From a virus: a stretch of DNA of 23,557 bases. Positions 5,624 through 13,125 of the stretch are shown here, piece after piece. The stretch lies in the IMG/VR virus record IMGVR_UViG_3300045781_000050, positions 1-23,557 of that record. One strand, 5' to 3'. The position numbers and the translations under genes were made by a program. The number at the start of each line of letters is the position of its first letter. Position 1 is the stretch's first letter. The notes under the pieces were generated by a model that saw only the letters and a program-made list of their open reading frames with translations, was not told the origin of the DNA and did no database searches.

Positions 5624-7537
5624 GCAATCGGGGAACTGGTCGTAGAGGTCCTTGATGTCCAAGCCCCACTGGTCGATCAGGTCGGCGACTTGATCGGGGT
5701 AGGCTATGACGAAGTCCACGAGGCTCCTGTACTGCCTCGGGGGGGCATCCTCCTGCGGGTAGAGCGGCAGGTCACGGTTCTCCCGCGCCCGCCGCGCCGC
5801 CTCGATCTTGGCGTCTCCGTCCGCTCCGCCCAGCCGCCTGATGGTGGCGGCCTCGGACATCTCCTCCTCCGCCTTGACCTTGGCGGCCAGACGCTGGAGC
5901 ATGTCCAGCTTGACCGGATCAGCGCACATGCCCTGACACTTGCCGCCGCACAGGCCGCCGCACTTGGTCTTGCTGTAGTCCTTCACCTTGGGCTTCACCT
6001 CATCCTTGGTGAAGGCGATCAGGTCGAAGTGCCTGTCGGCCATGCTGAACAGCTGCTGGCCGTTGTCCATCGTGACATCGACCCACCCTTTCAGCCCAAC
6101 GCCTGTGACCGTTCCCTTCCCGCCGATGAGTTCGGACTGCGGGCGCGACAACCTGCGCGAGGACAACTCCGGCCCCGCAGACGACCTCATCCGCACCCGG
6201 TCCCCGGTGAAGAAGTAGGACTTGGTCTTGGGCGGCGTCACGGGAGCGTGGTGGTCCTCGACGATCCGGGAAAGATGCTCCTCCTGCAAGTCCACGATCG
6301 TCGCCCCGGTTTTCTCCAGCTTGATGGTGATGAGCTTGGGGTTGACGTAGCGGATGAGCGTGACGCGGCCGATGCAGCCGACGTCAGTGGTGAAGGCCCC
6401 CGTTCCGGGCTGCCCCACCACCGTGGACAGGATGCGGACCCGGTCCCCGGTCAGGAGATATTCCCGAGGCGGCTCCTTGTAGCCTCCGTCGTAGTAGCGG
6501 CTCTCGTTGTCCCACCAATCGCTGAGACCGCCGCCTCCACCATAGCCGTAGTAGTTGACGTAGGTCCGCTTCCCCTCGCCGGGCTTGCGCTTGATGACCA
6601 GCTTGCTCTCGTCGAACCGGAGCATGGCCACCCGCAACAGCATGGCGAAGATCACGTTCTGCGTCTCGGTCTTGAAGTGCTGGCCGAAGTAGCCCACGCT
6701 CAGGTTGGTGCACTCGGGGATCACGTCCGTGTAGTTGGCCGTGTCGGTGAACGTGCCGGTCGGGTCCGGCTTGAACCCGGTGTCGGGAAGCTGCAAGGCC
6801 AGCGCCTTGGCGAACTCATCCGAGCAGCACTGGCCGCCCGACTGTTCCGTGATGATGTTGTCGAAGCCCTTGCGGTCGAAGGCGATCGCCGCCTGCATCC
6901 CCTTGAGCAACTCGTCCGAGCGATGCTTGACGATGTCGCTGGAGCCTTGGCCCCCCGACTCCTCGGCCTCGTGCCAGACATACAGGCCCGGCACCTTGGC
7001 CAGAGCCATTTCACGCATGATCCAGACGCCCGTGGTGCAGTCCGCGCCGAGACAGGTCGAGTTGGTGTCCTTGTCCGACAGCCGCAGGACGCCGGTGTCA
7101 TGGTTGAGCACGACCTTCTTGGGTCCCTCCCTCCAGTCCACGGTGTCGATGTGGCTGGACCACAAGACCTTGCTGTCGTCGCCGATGCGCAGGGTCCAGT
7201 TCCCCCGCTTGTCGATCTTGGCCCCGAGTGGCTTGAGCCACTTGATCCCGAAGTCCAGCGTGGACTTGGTGTCGTGAGGCCGGCACGACTCGAACATCTG
7301 GATCAGGGTGGCGAAGGCCCGCTTGTCGTTGCGGGTGATGATCATGTCATCCAGCGAGAGGCGCGGCTCCTTCTTCTCGACCGGCTTGACCGCCGTCGTC
7401 GCCGCCGTCGTGGCGGTCTGGGAAATCGTCACCGATCGGGTGGCGACGTTGATGGTGGAGACGGTAGTCGTGGTCGCGCCATTGACGACCTGCTTGGGTT
7501 CAGGCTCGTTGGAGTTCATCGTGCGTTCCTCGGTCAT
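5618..7537 (-). CDS. Clan MH-type (M20/M28/M42-like) metallopeptidase fused to SH3-like domains, 639 aa
   Basis: Likely di-zinc hydrolase. After a Thr/Ala-rich, probably disordered N-terminus (1-55), residues about 70-310 show the clan MH metal ligands in order: SSHIDTVD (H129, D131), LGADCTTGV (bridging D166), HEAEESGGQGS (catalytic and ligand E192/E193), AFDRKG (D221) and SVGYFGQHFKTET (H287). A Gly/Tyr-rich linker (about 325-350) follows. Two SH3/KOW-like units start LLTGDRVRI (about 361-426) and FFTGDRVRM (about 441-508). A CX3CX3CX3C cluster (C526, C530, C534, C538) and a charged helical C-terminus complete it. Substrate unknown: a host peptide, a modified metabolite or peptidoglycan stem are possible. 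ATG 7537 has AAGGA upstream, with a palindrome 19 nt before it; ATG at codon 7 is an alternative. Family is inferred from motif order; no search was possible. Confidence 0.78.
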   Translation of the reverse strand: MTEERTMNSNEPEPKQVVNGATTTTVSTINVATRSVTISQTATTAATTAVKPVEKKEPRLSLDDMIITRNDKRAFATLIQMFESCRPHDTKSTLDFGIKWLKPLGAKIDKRGNWTLRIGDDSKVLWSSHIDTVDWREGPKKVVLNHDTGVLRLSDKDTNSTCLGADCTTGVWIMREMALAKVPGLYVWHEAEESGGQGSSDIVKHRSDELLKGMQAAIAFDRKGFDNIITEQSGGQCCSDEFAKALALQLPDTGFKPDPTGTFTDTANYTDVIPECTNLSVGYFGQHFKTETQNVIFAMLLRVAMLRFDESKLVIKRKPGEGKRTYVNYYGYGGGGGLSDWWDNESRYYDGGYKEPPREYLLTGDRVRILSTVVGQPGTGAFTTDVGCIGRVTLIRYVNPKLITIKLEKTGATIVDLQEEHLSRIVEDHHAPVTPPKTKSYFFTGDRVRMRSSAGPELSSRRLSRPQSELIGGKGTVTGVGLKGWVDVTMDNGQQLFSMADRHFDLIAFTKDEVKPKVKDYSKTKCGGLCGGKCQGMCADPVKLDMLQRLAAKVKAEEEMSEAATIRRLGGADGDAKIEAARRARENRDLPLYPQEDAPPRQYRSLVDFVIAYPDQVADLIDQWGLDIKDLYDQFPDCL

Positions 7538-7556
7538 AATACTCTGTCCTTCGGTG

Positions 7557-7572
7557 TGTGAACTTGTTCACA
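7557..7572. promoter_or_regulatory. Palindrome TGTGAACTTGTTCACA
   Basis: Perfect palindrome 19 nt before the ATG of the metallopeptidase gene, in the 69-nt gap after the 781-aa gene. Identical to the copy at 5363-5378. Confidence 0.8.
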
Positions 7573-7606
7573 GTTACGGGGCGGGATGATCCCGCCCCGG
7601 CAGTCG

Positions 7607-9952
7607 TCACCCCGCCGCCGAGATGGCGATGGGGGCCACGCGCTCGACCAGATCGTCATTGATCACCCGGAGAGCGCCGCCATCCATGCGGATGGTGGAG
7701 CACGTCCCGTTGGGGTGGATGGTGGCGATGGTCCCCTCCTTCCCCGCTTCCTCGGGGGGGATGCTGAGGCTGGCGCAGCCCGGCAGCATCCGAGCGCGGT
7801 CGCCCACGGCCCACGGTTTGTTCGCATAGTCGAGAAGGTCCGGGTGGGCCTCCGGCGTCAGGCCAACCTGCTGGATGCGGCCCGCCATAGCGCGACGCAT
7901 GGTTCCGTCCGGGAACCTGACGCAGTACGTGGTGTAGTTGTCAGGGCCCTCCCTGATTTCCTCGACCACGCCCGACTGTCCGAACCGTGGACTGGTGTAG
8001 GTGCAGAACATCACATTATCCCCCACTATCGGCGTGGGCCTCGCGCGCAGAGAGTGACGCACCCCCTCGGTCTTGGGCAGCTTCTCCATGTCCACCGCCC
8101 GACCGAGAGCCTCACGCCCATCGACAAGCGTGACCATGAAGGGATGCGACGGGTGCCCGCTCATGCCGGTGATCATGCCGACGTGACCCGCCGCCTCGGG
8201 GAACTTCAACGCGGCGCTGAGCCTGATCCAGTCGCCCACATGGGGAAGCCGGTCCTCGACCTCCGCCGTGTACAAGGCGACCTTGTAGCCACAGGGGATC
8301 GAGCGTATCGCGGCGATGACGCCGTTCAAGACCCTGACCCTGTTCCCGTTGTCGCTGGTGAACGGCATCAGCGTTCCGCTGTGGACGTAGCACATGGTCG
8401 TGATCACGCTGGCGTTCTCGGCCTCGGCCCTAGCTGCGGTGGCGATCACGGTCCAGTCGGGATGCGCCATCGCCGCCTCGGACAGGACGGAGTATCCCCT
8501 GTCGATCAGCTTGGTCCTCTCCCCGAACTTGACCTGCTTCCGCGACCCGACGTCCAGAGCACGGACGCGCAAGGAGTTGGTGACAAGCCCTTCCTCGTCG
8601 AGACACCAGAACACGTTGTCACTGGCGCAGGTGACGCACACCATCGTCGGCTTGGCCGGGCTGGCCAAGCCCATGCGAACCGGGAGCAGCATGTCCACAG
8701 TTTTGAAGTTGTAGCACATGCCGCACATGGGCAGGTTGGCTTCCGCCCAAGGCTGGGCGTAGGTCTTGTCGCCGACGTTGACGCGCCCCACCCGGTTGCG
8801 GTTGTACCGCTCCCCGGTCCCGTCGCAGACGAAGGTGCCGTGGCCCAGACAGCCGCGACAGTGCATGGACCGATGCGCCTCGGACGGAGGCCACGTCGTG
8901 TATGCCGGGGTCATGACGTCCGAGTATTGGTTGCTGTTGCAGCTCGGACAGCGCGGGCCAGACACTCGGGCCACGCCGCACGTCTCCTTGATGGAGATAA
9001 CCTTGGACCCCGACGAGGCGTCGTCGGCTATGGTTATCCACTCACAGTCGTCGTCCATCAGGCCGTAGGCCCCCTCGTCCAAGTAGGGGACGACGAACCG
9101 TCTGTCCTCGTTCTCGTCGGGGATCGCCCTGATCCGCGCGCCGATCAGCGTGTGGGGGCTGGCGTTGGACGTGTGACCGTAGTAGCCCGCACTCGGCAGG
9201 TAGCCCGCCGTCAGCATCAGCCTCTGGAGCAGGGGGATATGCTTGTCCCCCCCGTACATGCGGGAGTACACCTTCTTCTGCGGCCAGACCACGGCTCGCG
9301 CCGCCGTCCGCCCTTGCTCGTCCTCGACGTAGGCGACCGCCAGATCGCTGTGGCCATAGGCGCTGACCGGATGCTCGGACCCGGAGTAGTCGGAGACGTC
9401 ATGCCTCATGCACGAGACGCCGACGCCGCCCTGCCTATTGTGGTAGGTGTAGACCCGGACGATCTCATCCGCCGTGACCGCCAGCTTCAAATCACCAGCG
9501 GCCACCGCCGCGTGATGGAGGCGCTGGATGTCAATCATGTCCGACTCGGACATAAGGGGCGCATAGATTTTGAGGTAGGCCACCACGTCCATCCGCTTCT
9601 GGATGTCCCTGACGCCATCGGCGTCATTCTTCGTGTAGGCCAACGCCTTCGGGTCGCCCTTGGCCACATGGGCGAAGTGGTTCGGGACCGTGCACTGACG
9701 CAGCCCCGGGATCAGCGGCGTGTGGCTGCCGTCGAGCAGCCTCGCCCGTTCTCGCGCCTTCCAGTCCAGCGCGTCCTTGGTCTTGGGACCCTCAACCAGA
9801 TAGTGCTGGTCGGGGTTGGAGGCGCGCAAGTCGGCGGCGTCTTGCGTGGCGGCGTCACGGGACGGATAGAGTTTAATCTCTCCGTCACCCTGCTTGTGGA
9901 CGTCGCCGGTCTTGGCGAGGATCAAGATGTAATAGACTTCATTGTTAGGCAT
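7607..9952 (-). CDS. Large Cys-rich, SH3-like repeat protein, 781 aa
   Basis: Function unknown. The N-terminal 320 residues include VGVSCMRHDVSDYSG and HSDLAVAYVEDEQGR then ARAVVWPQKKVY (about 176-230), which look like a conserved globular core. The middle holds four CXXC knuckles: CPSC (335/338), CRGC (365/368), CGMC (410/413) and CVTC (439/442), probably zinc-binding. The C-terminal third contains three SH3/KOW-like units, beginning HVGDWIRL (about 571), IVGDNVMF (about 642) and AVGDRARM (about 715), each with a later G-x-V/I-G strand. The same kind of unit occurs in the next gene downstream (5618-7537), so the two proteins may share a partner or a domain origin. ATG 9952 has AAGGAG upstream and a palindrome 16 nt before it. 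Cytoplasmic; no signal peptide or membrane segment seen. Confidence 0.72.
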   Translation of the reverse strand: MPNNEVYYILILAKTGDVHKQGDGEIKLYPSRDAATQDAADLRASNPDQHYLVEGPKTKDALDWKARERARLLDGSHTPLIPGLRQCTVPNHFAHVAKGDPKALAYTKNDADGVRDIQKRMDVVAYLKIYAPLMSESDMIDIQRLHHAAVAAGDLKLAVTADEIVRVYTYHNRQGGVGVSCMRHDVSDYSGSEHPVSAYGHSDLAVAYVEDEQGRTAARAVVWPQKKVYSRMYGGDKHIPLLQRLMLTAGYLPSAGYYGHTSNASPHTLIGARIRAIPDENEDRRFVVPYLDEGAYGLMDDDCEWITIADDASSGSKVISIKETCGVARVSGPRCPSCNSNQYSDVMTPAYTTWPPSEAHRSMHCRGCLGHGTFVCDGTGERYNRNRVGRVNVGDKTYAQPWAEANLPMCGMCYNFKTVDMLLPVRMGLASPAKPTMVCVTCASDNVFWCLDEEGLVTNSLRVRALDVGSRKQVKFGERTKLIDRGYSVLSEAAMAHPDWTVIATAARAEAENASVITTMCYVHSGTLMPFTSDNGNRVRVLNGVIAAIRSIPCGYKVALYTAEVEDRLPHVGDWIRLSAALKFPEAAGHVGMITGMSGHPSHPFMVTLVDGREALGRAVDMEKLPKTEGVRHSLRARPTPIVGDNVMFCTYTSPRFGQSGVVEEIREGPDNYTTYCVRFPDGTMRRAMAGRIQQVGLTPEAHPDLLDYANKPWAVGDRARMLPGCASLSIPPEEAGKEGTIATIHPNGTCSTIRMDGGALRVINDDLVERVAPIAISAAG

Positions 9953-9968
9953 TTGGTTTTCTCCTTAG

Positions 9969-9984
9969 TGTGAACACGTTCACA
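9969..9984. promoter_or_regulatory. Palindrome TGTGAACACGTTCACA
   Basis: Perfect 16-bp palindrome 16 nt before the ATG at 9952, immediately after the stop of the 103-aa gene. Confidence 0.8.
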
Positions 9985-9989
9985 GTTAG

Positions 9990-10301
9990 TCATTCACAAG
10001 TCAGCTGTTGAACGGAATGAGGCGGTTGCAGGTCGATGTCATCATCGGCCTGATAGTCAGACCCGTCGCCGTCCGTGACGGTGACGAACCTGCGGAGGCC
10101 CCACCCTTGGTCCCCAAAGTTAGTCCAGTTGTTGGGCAACTCCACGATCATGGCCCCGTAGTCGCCAACGCTCGACCACATGGGCTTCGGGTTGTATCCT
10201 TTCAGGGTGACGAGACGGTTTTTCACCGAACTGCTGCCCATCCCCAAGGTTGGTTCGGTCAGGCGCAGGATCGCGCCGGGCTTGAGATTGTTCGGGATCA
10301 C
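9990..10301 (-). CDS. Acidic-tail paralogue 3, 103 aa
   Basis: Member of a local three-gene family. It shares LKPGAI near the N-terminus, GDQGWGLRR in the middle and DGDGSDYQADDDIDLQP near the C-terminus with its upstream neighbour (10298-10585). The predicted fold is mainly beta (SVKNRLVTLKGYN, YGAMIVELPN), perhaps a small SH3-like barrel, with an acidic tail. ATG 10301 overlaps the previous stop (ATGA). Function unknown; tandem duplication is clear from the shared motifs. Confidence 0.75.
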   Translation of the reverse strand: MIPNNLKPGAILRLTEPTLGMGSSSVKNRLVTLKGYNPKPMWSSVGDYGAMIVELPNNWTNFGDQGWGLRRFVTVTDGDGSDYQADDDIDLQPPHSVQQLTCE

Positions 10302-10585
10302 GGCGCGCTCCCTTGTCTCAGGTCCACGTCGTCGTCGGCCTGATAGTCAAAGCCGTCGCCGTCACGGATCACGTCCCATCGGTCCAAGTTCCACCCCTGA
10401 TCGCCGGCGCTCGTTCCCCAGTTGTGGTTCGGCAGCCCCTCGATCAGGACGCCGTAGCTGCCGCCGAACTCGGGTTGCCGCCTGTACCCAACCACCACAA
10501 AAACCTTCTGGTCCCGGGCCGCGCTCGACGGCCGACTCCGGCAGCTGACAATCGCCCCCGGTTTCAGTCCATACGGTATGCTCAT
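10298..10585 (-). CDS. Acidic-tail paralogue 2, 95 aa
   Basis: Closest relative of the 103-aa gene. Shared blocks are GLKPGAIV, YGVLIEGLPN, GDQGWNLDRW and DGDGFDYQADDDVDLRQ. ATG 10585 has AGGAGG directly upstream (TCAGGAGGAAAGG) and overlaps the previous stop as ATGA. A palindrome lies 14 nt before the start, inside the 3' end of the upstream gene. Role unknown. Confidence 0.75.
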   Translation of the reverse strand: MSIPYGLKPGAIVSCRSRPSSAARDQKVFVVVGYRRQPEFGGSYGVLIEGLPNHNWGTSAGDQGWNLDRWDVIRDGDGFDYQADDDVDLRQGSAP

Positions 10586-10947
10586 CCTTTCCTCCTGACT
10601 GTGAACATATTCACACTTGGTTGCAGGTCCACGTCATCCAGCGGCTGGTGGTCCGCGCCGTCCGGCCCGGCCTTGATGAGGAAGTTGGTCATGTTGTGGC
10701 CGGGCATGTCTCCCGCTTGCTCTCGATACGTCGCGCCCACGACCTGAACCTCCCACGACAAGCCGCGCCAGTTGACCACCCGCTCAAGGCGGTAAATCTG
10801 GTCCTTGACAATCTCGCCGTGGGTGCTGTCGCCCCTGTAGTCGTACAGCGCCACCAGCAATGTCCCGGGCGGCGTATCCTTGTTTGGATAGCTATTGATG
10901 CGCGGCAACTCACTTAGAGACTGCGGGATGAGTTCATGGTCACGCAT
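10582..10947 (-). CDS. Acidic-tail paralogue 1, 121 aa
   Basis: Diverged third member of the local family: it has PPGTLLVALYDYRGD, RLERVVNWRGLSWEVQVVG, and near the C-terminus GPDGADHQPLDDVDLQP, which lines up with DGDGFDYQADDDVDLRQ of the next gene. ATG 10947 is taken because GGGGAGCG precedes it and it overlaps the end of the upstream gene; the longer frame reads antisense-like Arg/Ser-rich sequence. The last ten codons run through the palindrome and the next gene's ribosome site, so this C-terminus may be a by-product of regulatory sequence. Confidence 0.7.
   Translation of the reverse strand: MRDHELIPQSLSELPRINSYPNKDTPPGTLLVALYDYRGDSTHGEIVKDQIYRLERVVNWRGLSWEVQVVGATYREQAGDMPGHNMTNFLIKAGPDGADHQPLDDVDLQPSVNMFTVRRKG
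10600..10615. promoter_or_regulatory. Palindrome TGTGAACATATTCACA
   Basis: Six-base perfect arms (TGTGAA/TTCACA) around CATA, 14 nt before the ATG at 10585. It is translated as VNMFT within the last codons of the 121-aa gene, so here it is both coding and probably regulatory. Confidence 0.72.
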
Positions 10948-11233
10948 CGCTCCCCTCCACTGGCGAGAGCAGGTCGGCCAGCACCACGACCAAGGCCCGG
11001 AAGCCCTTGTCGGAGAGCCGCCCGAAAGCGCGTTCGACGGCGACGGCGCGCAAGGCGTCGGCGATGTCCTCGGGCGTCCACCTGTAGTCGAGGTCGATGG
11101 CGTCCTCCACAGGGAAAATGCGCCTGACCGTGGCGCGGTCGGTGTCGCACATCCACGACAAGCCGAACAAGGCGAGCGCCGAGCACGGTTTTGCCGTCGC
11201 ATAGTTCACATTGCCGGGGTGCATCGCGGTCAT
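10940..11233 (-). CDS. Hypothetical protein, 97 aa (GRLS-type paralogue)
   Basis: Unrecognised. The C-terminal half (DIADALRAVAVERAFGRLSD, then FRALVVVLADLLSPVEG) matches in pattern the C-terminal half of the next gene upstream (GRLSEQAYTTMVEAFADVLSPMG). The N-terminal half is different and includes CSALALFGLSWMCDTD. ATG 11233 overlaps the previous stop (ATGA); an internal ATG at codon 4 is possible. Predicted helical and soluble. Confidence 0.68.
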   Translation of the reverse strand: MTAMHPGNVNYATAKPCSALALFGLSWMCDTDRATVRRIFPVEDAIDLDYRWTPEDIADALRAVAVERAFGRLSDKGFRALVVVLADLLSPVEGSDA

Positions 11234-11460
11234 TGGCGTGCCCCCATCGGTGAGAGAACATCAGCGAAGGCTTCCACCATCGTGGTGTACGCCTGTTCGG
11301 ACAGCCGCCCATCACGGCGGGCGGCGGTCAGGTCGCGCATGGCGTCGGACACCAGCGCACAGCTTCCACTACGGATTATCTCCACAGCCAGCTGATGGGG
11401 GACGATGGCGAACACGGCGTCACTGTCCGCCTTGTTGAGTTGGTACCGCCGCTCAATCAT
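11230..11460 (-). CDS. Hypothetical protein, 76 aa (GRLS-type paralogue)
   Basis: Unrecognised small helical protein beginning MIERRYQLNKADSDAVFAIV. Its C-terminus (AMRDLTAARRDGRLSEQAYTT then FADVLSPMG) resembles that of the following gene and, more weakly, the gene at 11954-12184 (ELIRDANQSRRNGEIEYRTY). ATG 11460 has AAAGGG upstream and lies inside the last codons of the upstream gene. The arrangement suggests local duplication. Confidence 0.68.
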   Translation of the reverse strand: MIERRYQLNKADSDAVFAIVPHQLAVEIIRSGSCALVSDAMRDLTAARRDGRLSEQAYTTMVEAFADVLSPMGARQ

Positions 11461-11761
11461 GGTCCCTTTCCTCCCGTTCCTTGAGCGCGATCGCGCGGTC
11501 AACGATCGACATGCGCGCACCACGGATGCGCGTCCGCTGGCGGACATGGGCCGAGGAGTGCAGCCCCTTGAACTTGGCCAAGCGCGCCCTCCTGATCGAG
11601 CGGACCATGAGCCAGTTGTCGATGAGGTTGGCCGCCTCGAACATGGCCACGAAGAAGGCGTATGCGACGGCTATCGCGCCAGCGCACACGCCCACATTGG
11701 CCACGTCGGACAACGTGAGCGTTCCCGCCCACGTTGTGAGTTCACTCACAATGGTGTTCAT
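11453..11761 (-). CDS. Single-pass membrane protein, 102 aa
   Basis: ATG 11761 has a clear GGAGGATTGGTG site. Residues about 20-43 (VANVGVCAGAIAVAYAFFVAM) form one strong transmembrane helix, followed by a basic cytoplasmic-type stretch (RSIRRARLAKFKG, RQRTRIRGARM) and a charged C-terminus (ALKEREERDHD). By the positive-inside rule the C-terminus should be cytoplasmic. It might be an early membrane-acting protein such as a superinfection-exclusion factor, but this is only a guess from topology. It starts by a one-base overlap with the previous stop (TGATG). Confidence 0.72.
   Translation of the reverse strand: MNTIVSELTTWAGTLTLSDVANVGVCAGAIAVAYAFFVAMFEAANLIDNWLMVRSIRRARLAKFKGLHSSAHVRQRTRIRGARMSIVDRAIALKEREERDHD
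11734..11751. promoter_or_regulatory. Variant palindrome TTGTGAGT-TC-ACTCACAA
   Basis: Eight-base perfect arms with a 2-base centre, located within the first codons of the membrane protein gene. It belongs with the GT/AC variant at 5607-5623. Confidence 0.5.
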
Positions 11762-11940
11762 CACCAATCCTCCAATTTTTTGCACATGATGACCAAGTGT
11801 TGCTCAGCAGAAAGAGCGCGAAGCCTTTCGGCGTCGCGCTCCGGCTGGAACAGCCATAGAGCCGGACGAACTTCCGGCTCTCTTATGATCGGCAGCGCGG
11901 CAAGCCGCGCCAGCAGCCGATGGGAATGTTTCCTGAACAT
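11761..11940 (-). CDS. Hypothetical basic protein, 59 aa
   Basis: Unrecognised. ATG 11940 is chosen for the GGAGGAAGTGAT site; the longer frame upstream is Arg/Ser-rich shadow. The N-terminus is a basic amphipathic helix (MFRKHSHRLLARLAALPII), the rest is helical and charged (PERDAERLRALSAEQHLVIM). The stop overlaps the next ATG by one base. Confidence 0.62.
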   Translation of the reverse strand: MFRKHSHRLLARLAALPIIREPEVRPALWLFQPERDAERLRALSAEQHLVIMCKKLEDW

Positions 11941-11953
11941 ATCACTTCCTCCA

Positions 11954-12184
11954 TTAGAACAAGGTGACAAGGATGGCCGAGAGCGTCGTGCTATCGGTCT
12001 GCTCCGCGCCCGCAAGACAGGCGCGCAGGTAGGTGCGGTACTCAATCTCGCCATTGCGGCGGGACTGGTTGGCGTCGCGGATCAGTTCTTGCAGCCCATT
12101 GTGGGTCACGTCGTAGTCGAAGCCGGTCATTGCCGAGAGCGTTTCGACACGCTCCCGAGCCAGCGGATAATGTGCTTCGGTCAT
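11954..12184 (-). CDS. Hypothetical protein, 76 aa
   Basis: Unrecognised helical protein starting MTEAHYPLARERVETLSAM. ATG 12184 is preceded by GAGGAGGAAGTC, an excellent site, so the longer frame is rejected. The segment ELIRDANQSRRNGEIEYRTYLRACLAG weakly resembles the two genes at 11230-11460 and 10940-11233, giving a possible three-member set. Confidence 0.68.
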   Translation of the reverse strand: MTEAHYPLARERVETLSAMTGFDYDVTHNGLQELIRDANQSRRNGEIEYRTYLRACLAGAEQTDSTTLSAILVTLF

Positions 12185-12194
12185 GACTTCCTCC

Positions 12195-12806
12195 TCAATG
12201 TCCACGGGTGGTGCGCGCCTTGGCCGACGCGCTTCTCTGCTGCACGAAGCTGGTCGCTTCGAGCACGTATCCGTTCTCGCCAAGCGCCATAGCGCCCATC
12301 AACCAAGGCTTTCCACAGGTCGGGCACTCGACGAAGATGGCGTCTATCTCGACGGGATGTTTGTCCCCACAGGCTACGCAGTAGCCTTGGCCGTTCGCCC
12401 ACGCCGCCTCGTATTGGGCGACGGTCACGGGACGCAGGATCATGCGGCCATCTTTGTCATGCTGGATTTCGCCCCGCTTGACGGCGGGCAGCGTCAGGAC
12501 CGGGCGCGTCGGCGCGGCCGGTTCCTTGATTTCCTTGGGCGTGAACGTGTTCACAACCGGAGGGACAGCCTCCACCCGTTCTTCGTCGGGCAGCGTCTCG
12601 ACCACAGGCACACGCTCATTCTTCTCGGGAATGTAAAGCGTCGTCGCCTTGATCGGCTCCGGGAACGTGTAGTTATTGTCGGCAGAGTATTTCGCAGCCC
12701 AAATCTGGACGGCGGAGAGCGACGGGAAGGGTCCGGCCACGCGGATCGACTGGCCTTCGACCATGATAGGCGTGTCCATGATCGCAACGAACATCGTTAT
12801 TGACAT
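12195..12806 (-). CDS. Zinc-ribbon protein, first gene of the leftward operon, 203 aa
   Basis: Function unknown. The N-terminal half is beta-rich (MSITMFVAIMDTPIMVEG, SIRVAGPFPSLSAVQIW). A Pro/Glu linker follows (about 65-105). The C-terminal part has CVACG (C143, C146) and CPTCG (C161, C164), a four-Cys zinc ribbon typical of nucleic acid or protein-binding phage factors. ATG 12806 is preceded by AAAAGGACTAAACGTC; the frame continues upstream through a palindrome, so the shorter start is preferred. It is the promoter-proximal gene after the sigma70-like promoter at 12903-12931, so it should be among the earliest and most expressed. A further palindrome lies inside its coding region (12541-12555). 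Confidence 0.74.
   Translation of the reverse strand: MSITMFVAIMDTPIMVEGQSIRVAGPFPSLSAVQIWAAKYSADNNYTFPEPIKATTLYIPEKNERVPVVETLPDEERVEAVPPVVNTFTPKEIKEPAAPTRPVLTLPAVKRGEIQHDKDGRMILRPVTVAQYEAAWANGQGYCVACGDKHPVEIDAIFVECPTCGKPWLMGAMALGENGYVLEATSFVQQRSASAKARTTRGH
12541..12555. promoter_or_regulatory. Intragenic palindrome GTGAACGTGTTCACA
   Basis: Matches the family except that the first outer base is C (position 12540). It lies within the 203-aa gene and encodes VNTFT in the linker. No start codon follows nearby, so it could act as a transcription roadblock or be a relic of an old gene junction. Confidence 0.5.
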
Positions 12807-12839
12807 GACGTTTAGTCCTTTTGGTTGTGTCTCCCGGAG

Positions 12840-12855
12840 TGTGAACTTGTTCACT
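12840..12855. promoter_or_regulatory. Palindrome TGTGAACTTGTTCACT
   Basis: One outer mismatch. It lies downstream of the promoter at 12903-12931 and 33 nt before the ATG at 12806, so it is in the transcribed leader. Confidence 0.72.
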
Positions 12856-12902
12856 TTCCGACGGACGGAGGGAGGAAGTGAGTACGCATTTCCTCTATCC
12901 TT

Positions 12903-12931
12903 ATAGTAGCATGTTATACTTCTACAGTCAA
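12903..12931 (-). promoter_or_regulatory. Leftward sigma70-like promoter (TTGACT-17-TACTAT)
   Basis: Minus-strand -35 TTGACT (12931-12926) is separated by exactly 17 bases from -10 TACTAT (12908-12903). It uses the same -35 hexamer and spacing as the promoter at 14617-14645. It probably drives the whole leftward operon from the zinc-ribbon gene to the DNA polymerase. Confidence 0.62.
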
Positions 12932-12990
12932 GCTAAAGTTTCCTCCCTCACCAACTAAATTTTTCCATTGATTAAATTTGTCCTCCAGAG

Positions 12991-13006
12991 TGTGAAATTG
13001 TTCACT
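12991..13006. promoter_or_regulatory. Diverged palindrome TGTGAAATTGTTCACT
   Basis: Keeps TGTGAA and GTTCAC but has two arm mismatches. It lies upstream of the leftward promoter, about 75 bases from its -10 box. Confidence 0.5.
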
Positions 13007-13125
13007 CCAGCAGGAACGCCGGTCACGCGGTGATTGTGCAGCGGCCACGCAGTAGCGTAACATTCGACCATAGCATGGCACCATGTGTCCAAGTCGTGGC
13101 CATGACAGTAAGTGATATGGAAGAA

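Noticed and set aside
5498-7561. Very long plus-strand frame (687 codons)
   Set aside because: Shadow of the metallopeptidase gene in GC-rich DNA; Val/Leu/Arg/His-rich with no domain, while the minus frame has catalytic motifs and a ribosome site.
7586-9973. Very long plus-strand frame (795 codons)
   Set aside because: Shadow of the 781-aa gene; no recognisable motif and no regulatory context.
11734-11751. CRP-like site TTGTGAGT..ACTCACAA as a true CRP promoter element
   Set aside because: It lies inside coding sequence with no promoter near; kept only as a low-confidence variant palindrome.
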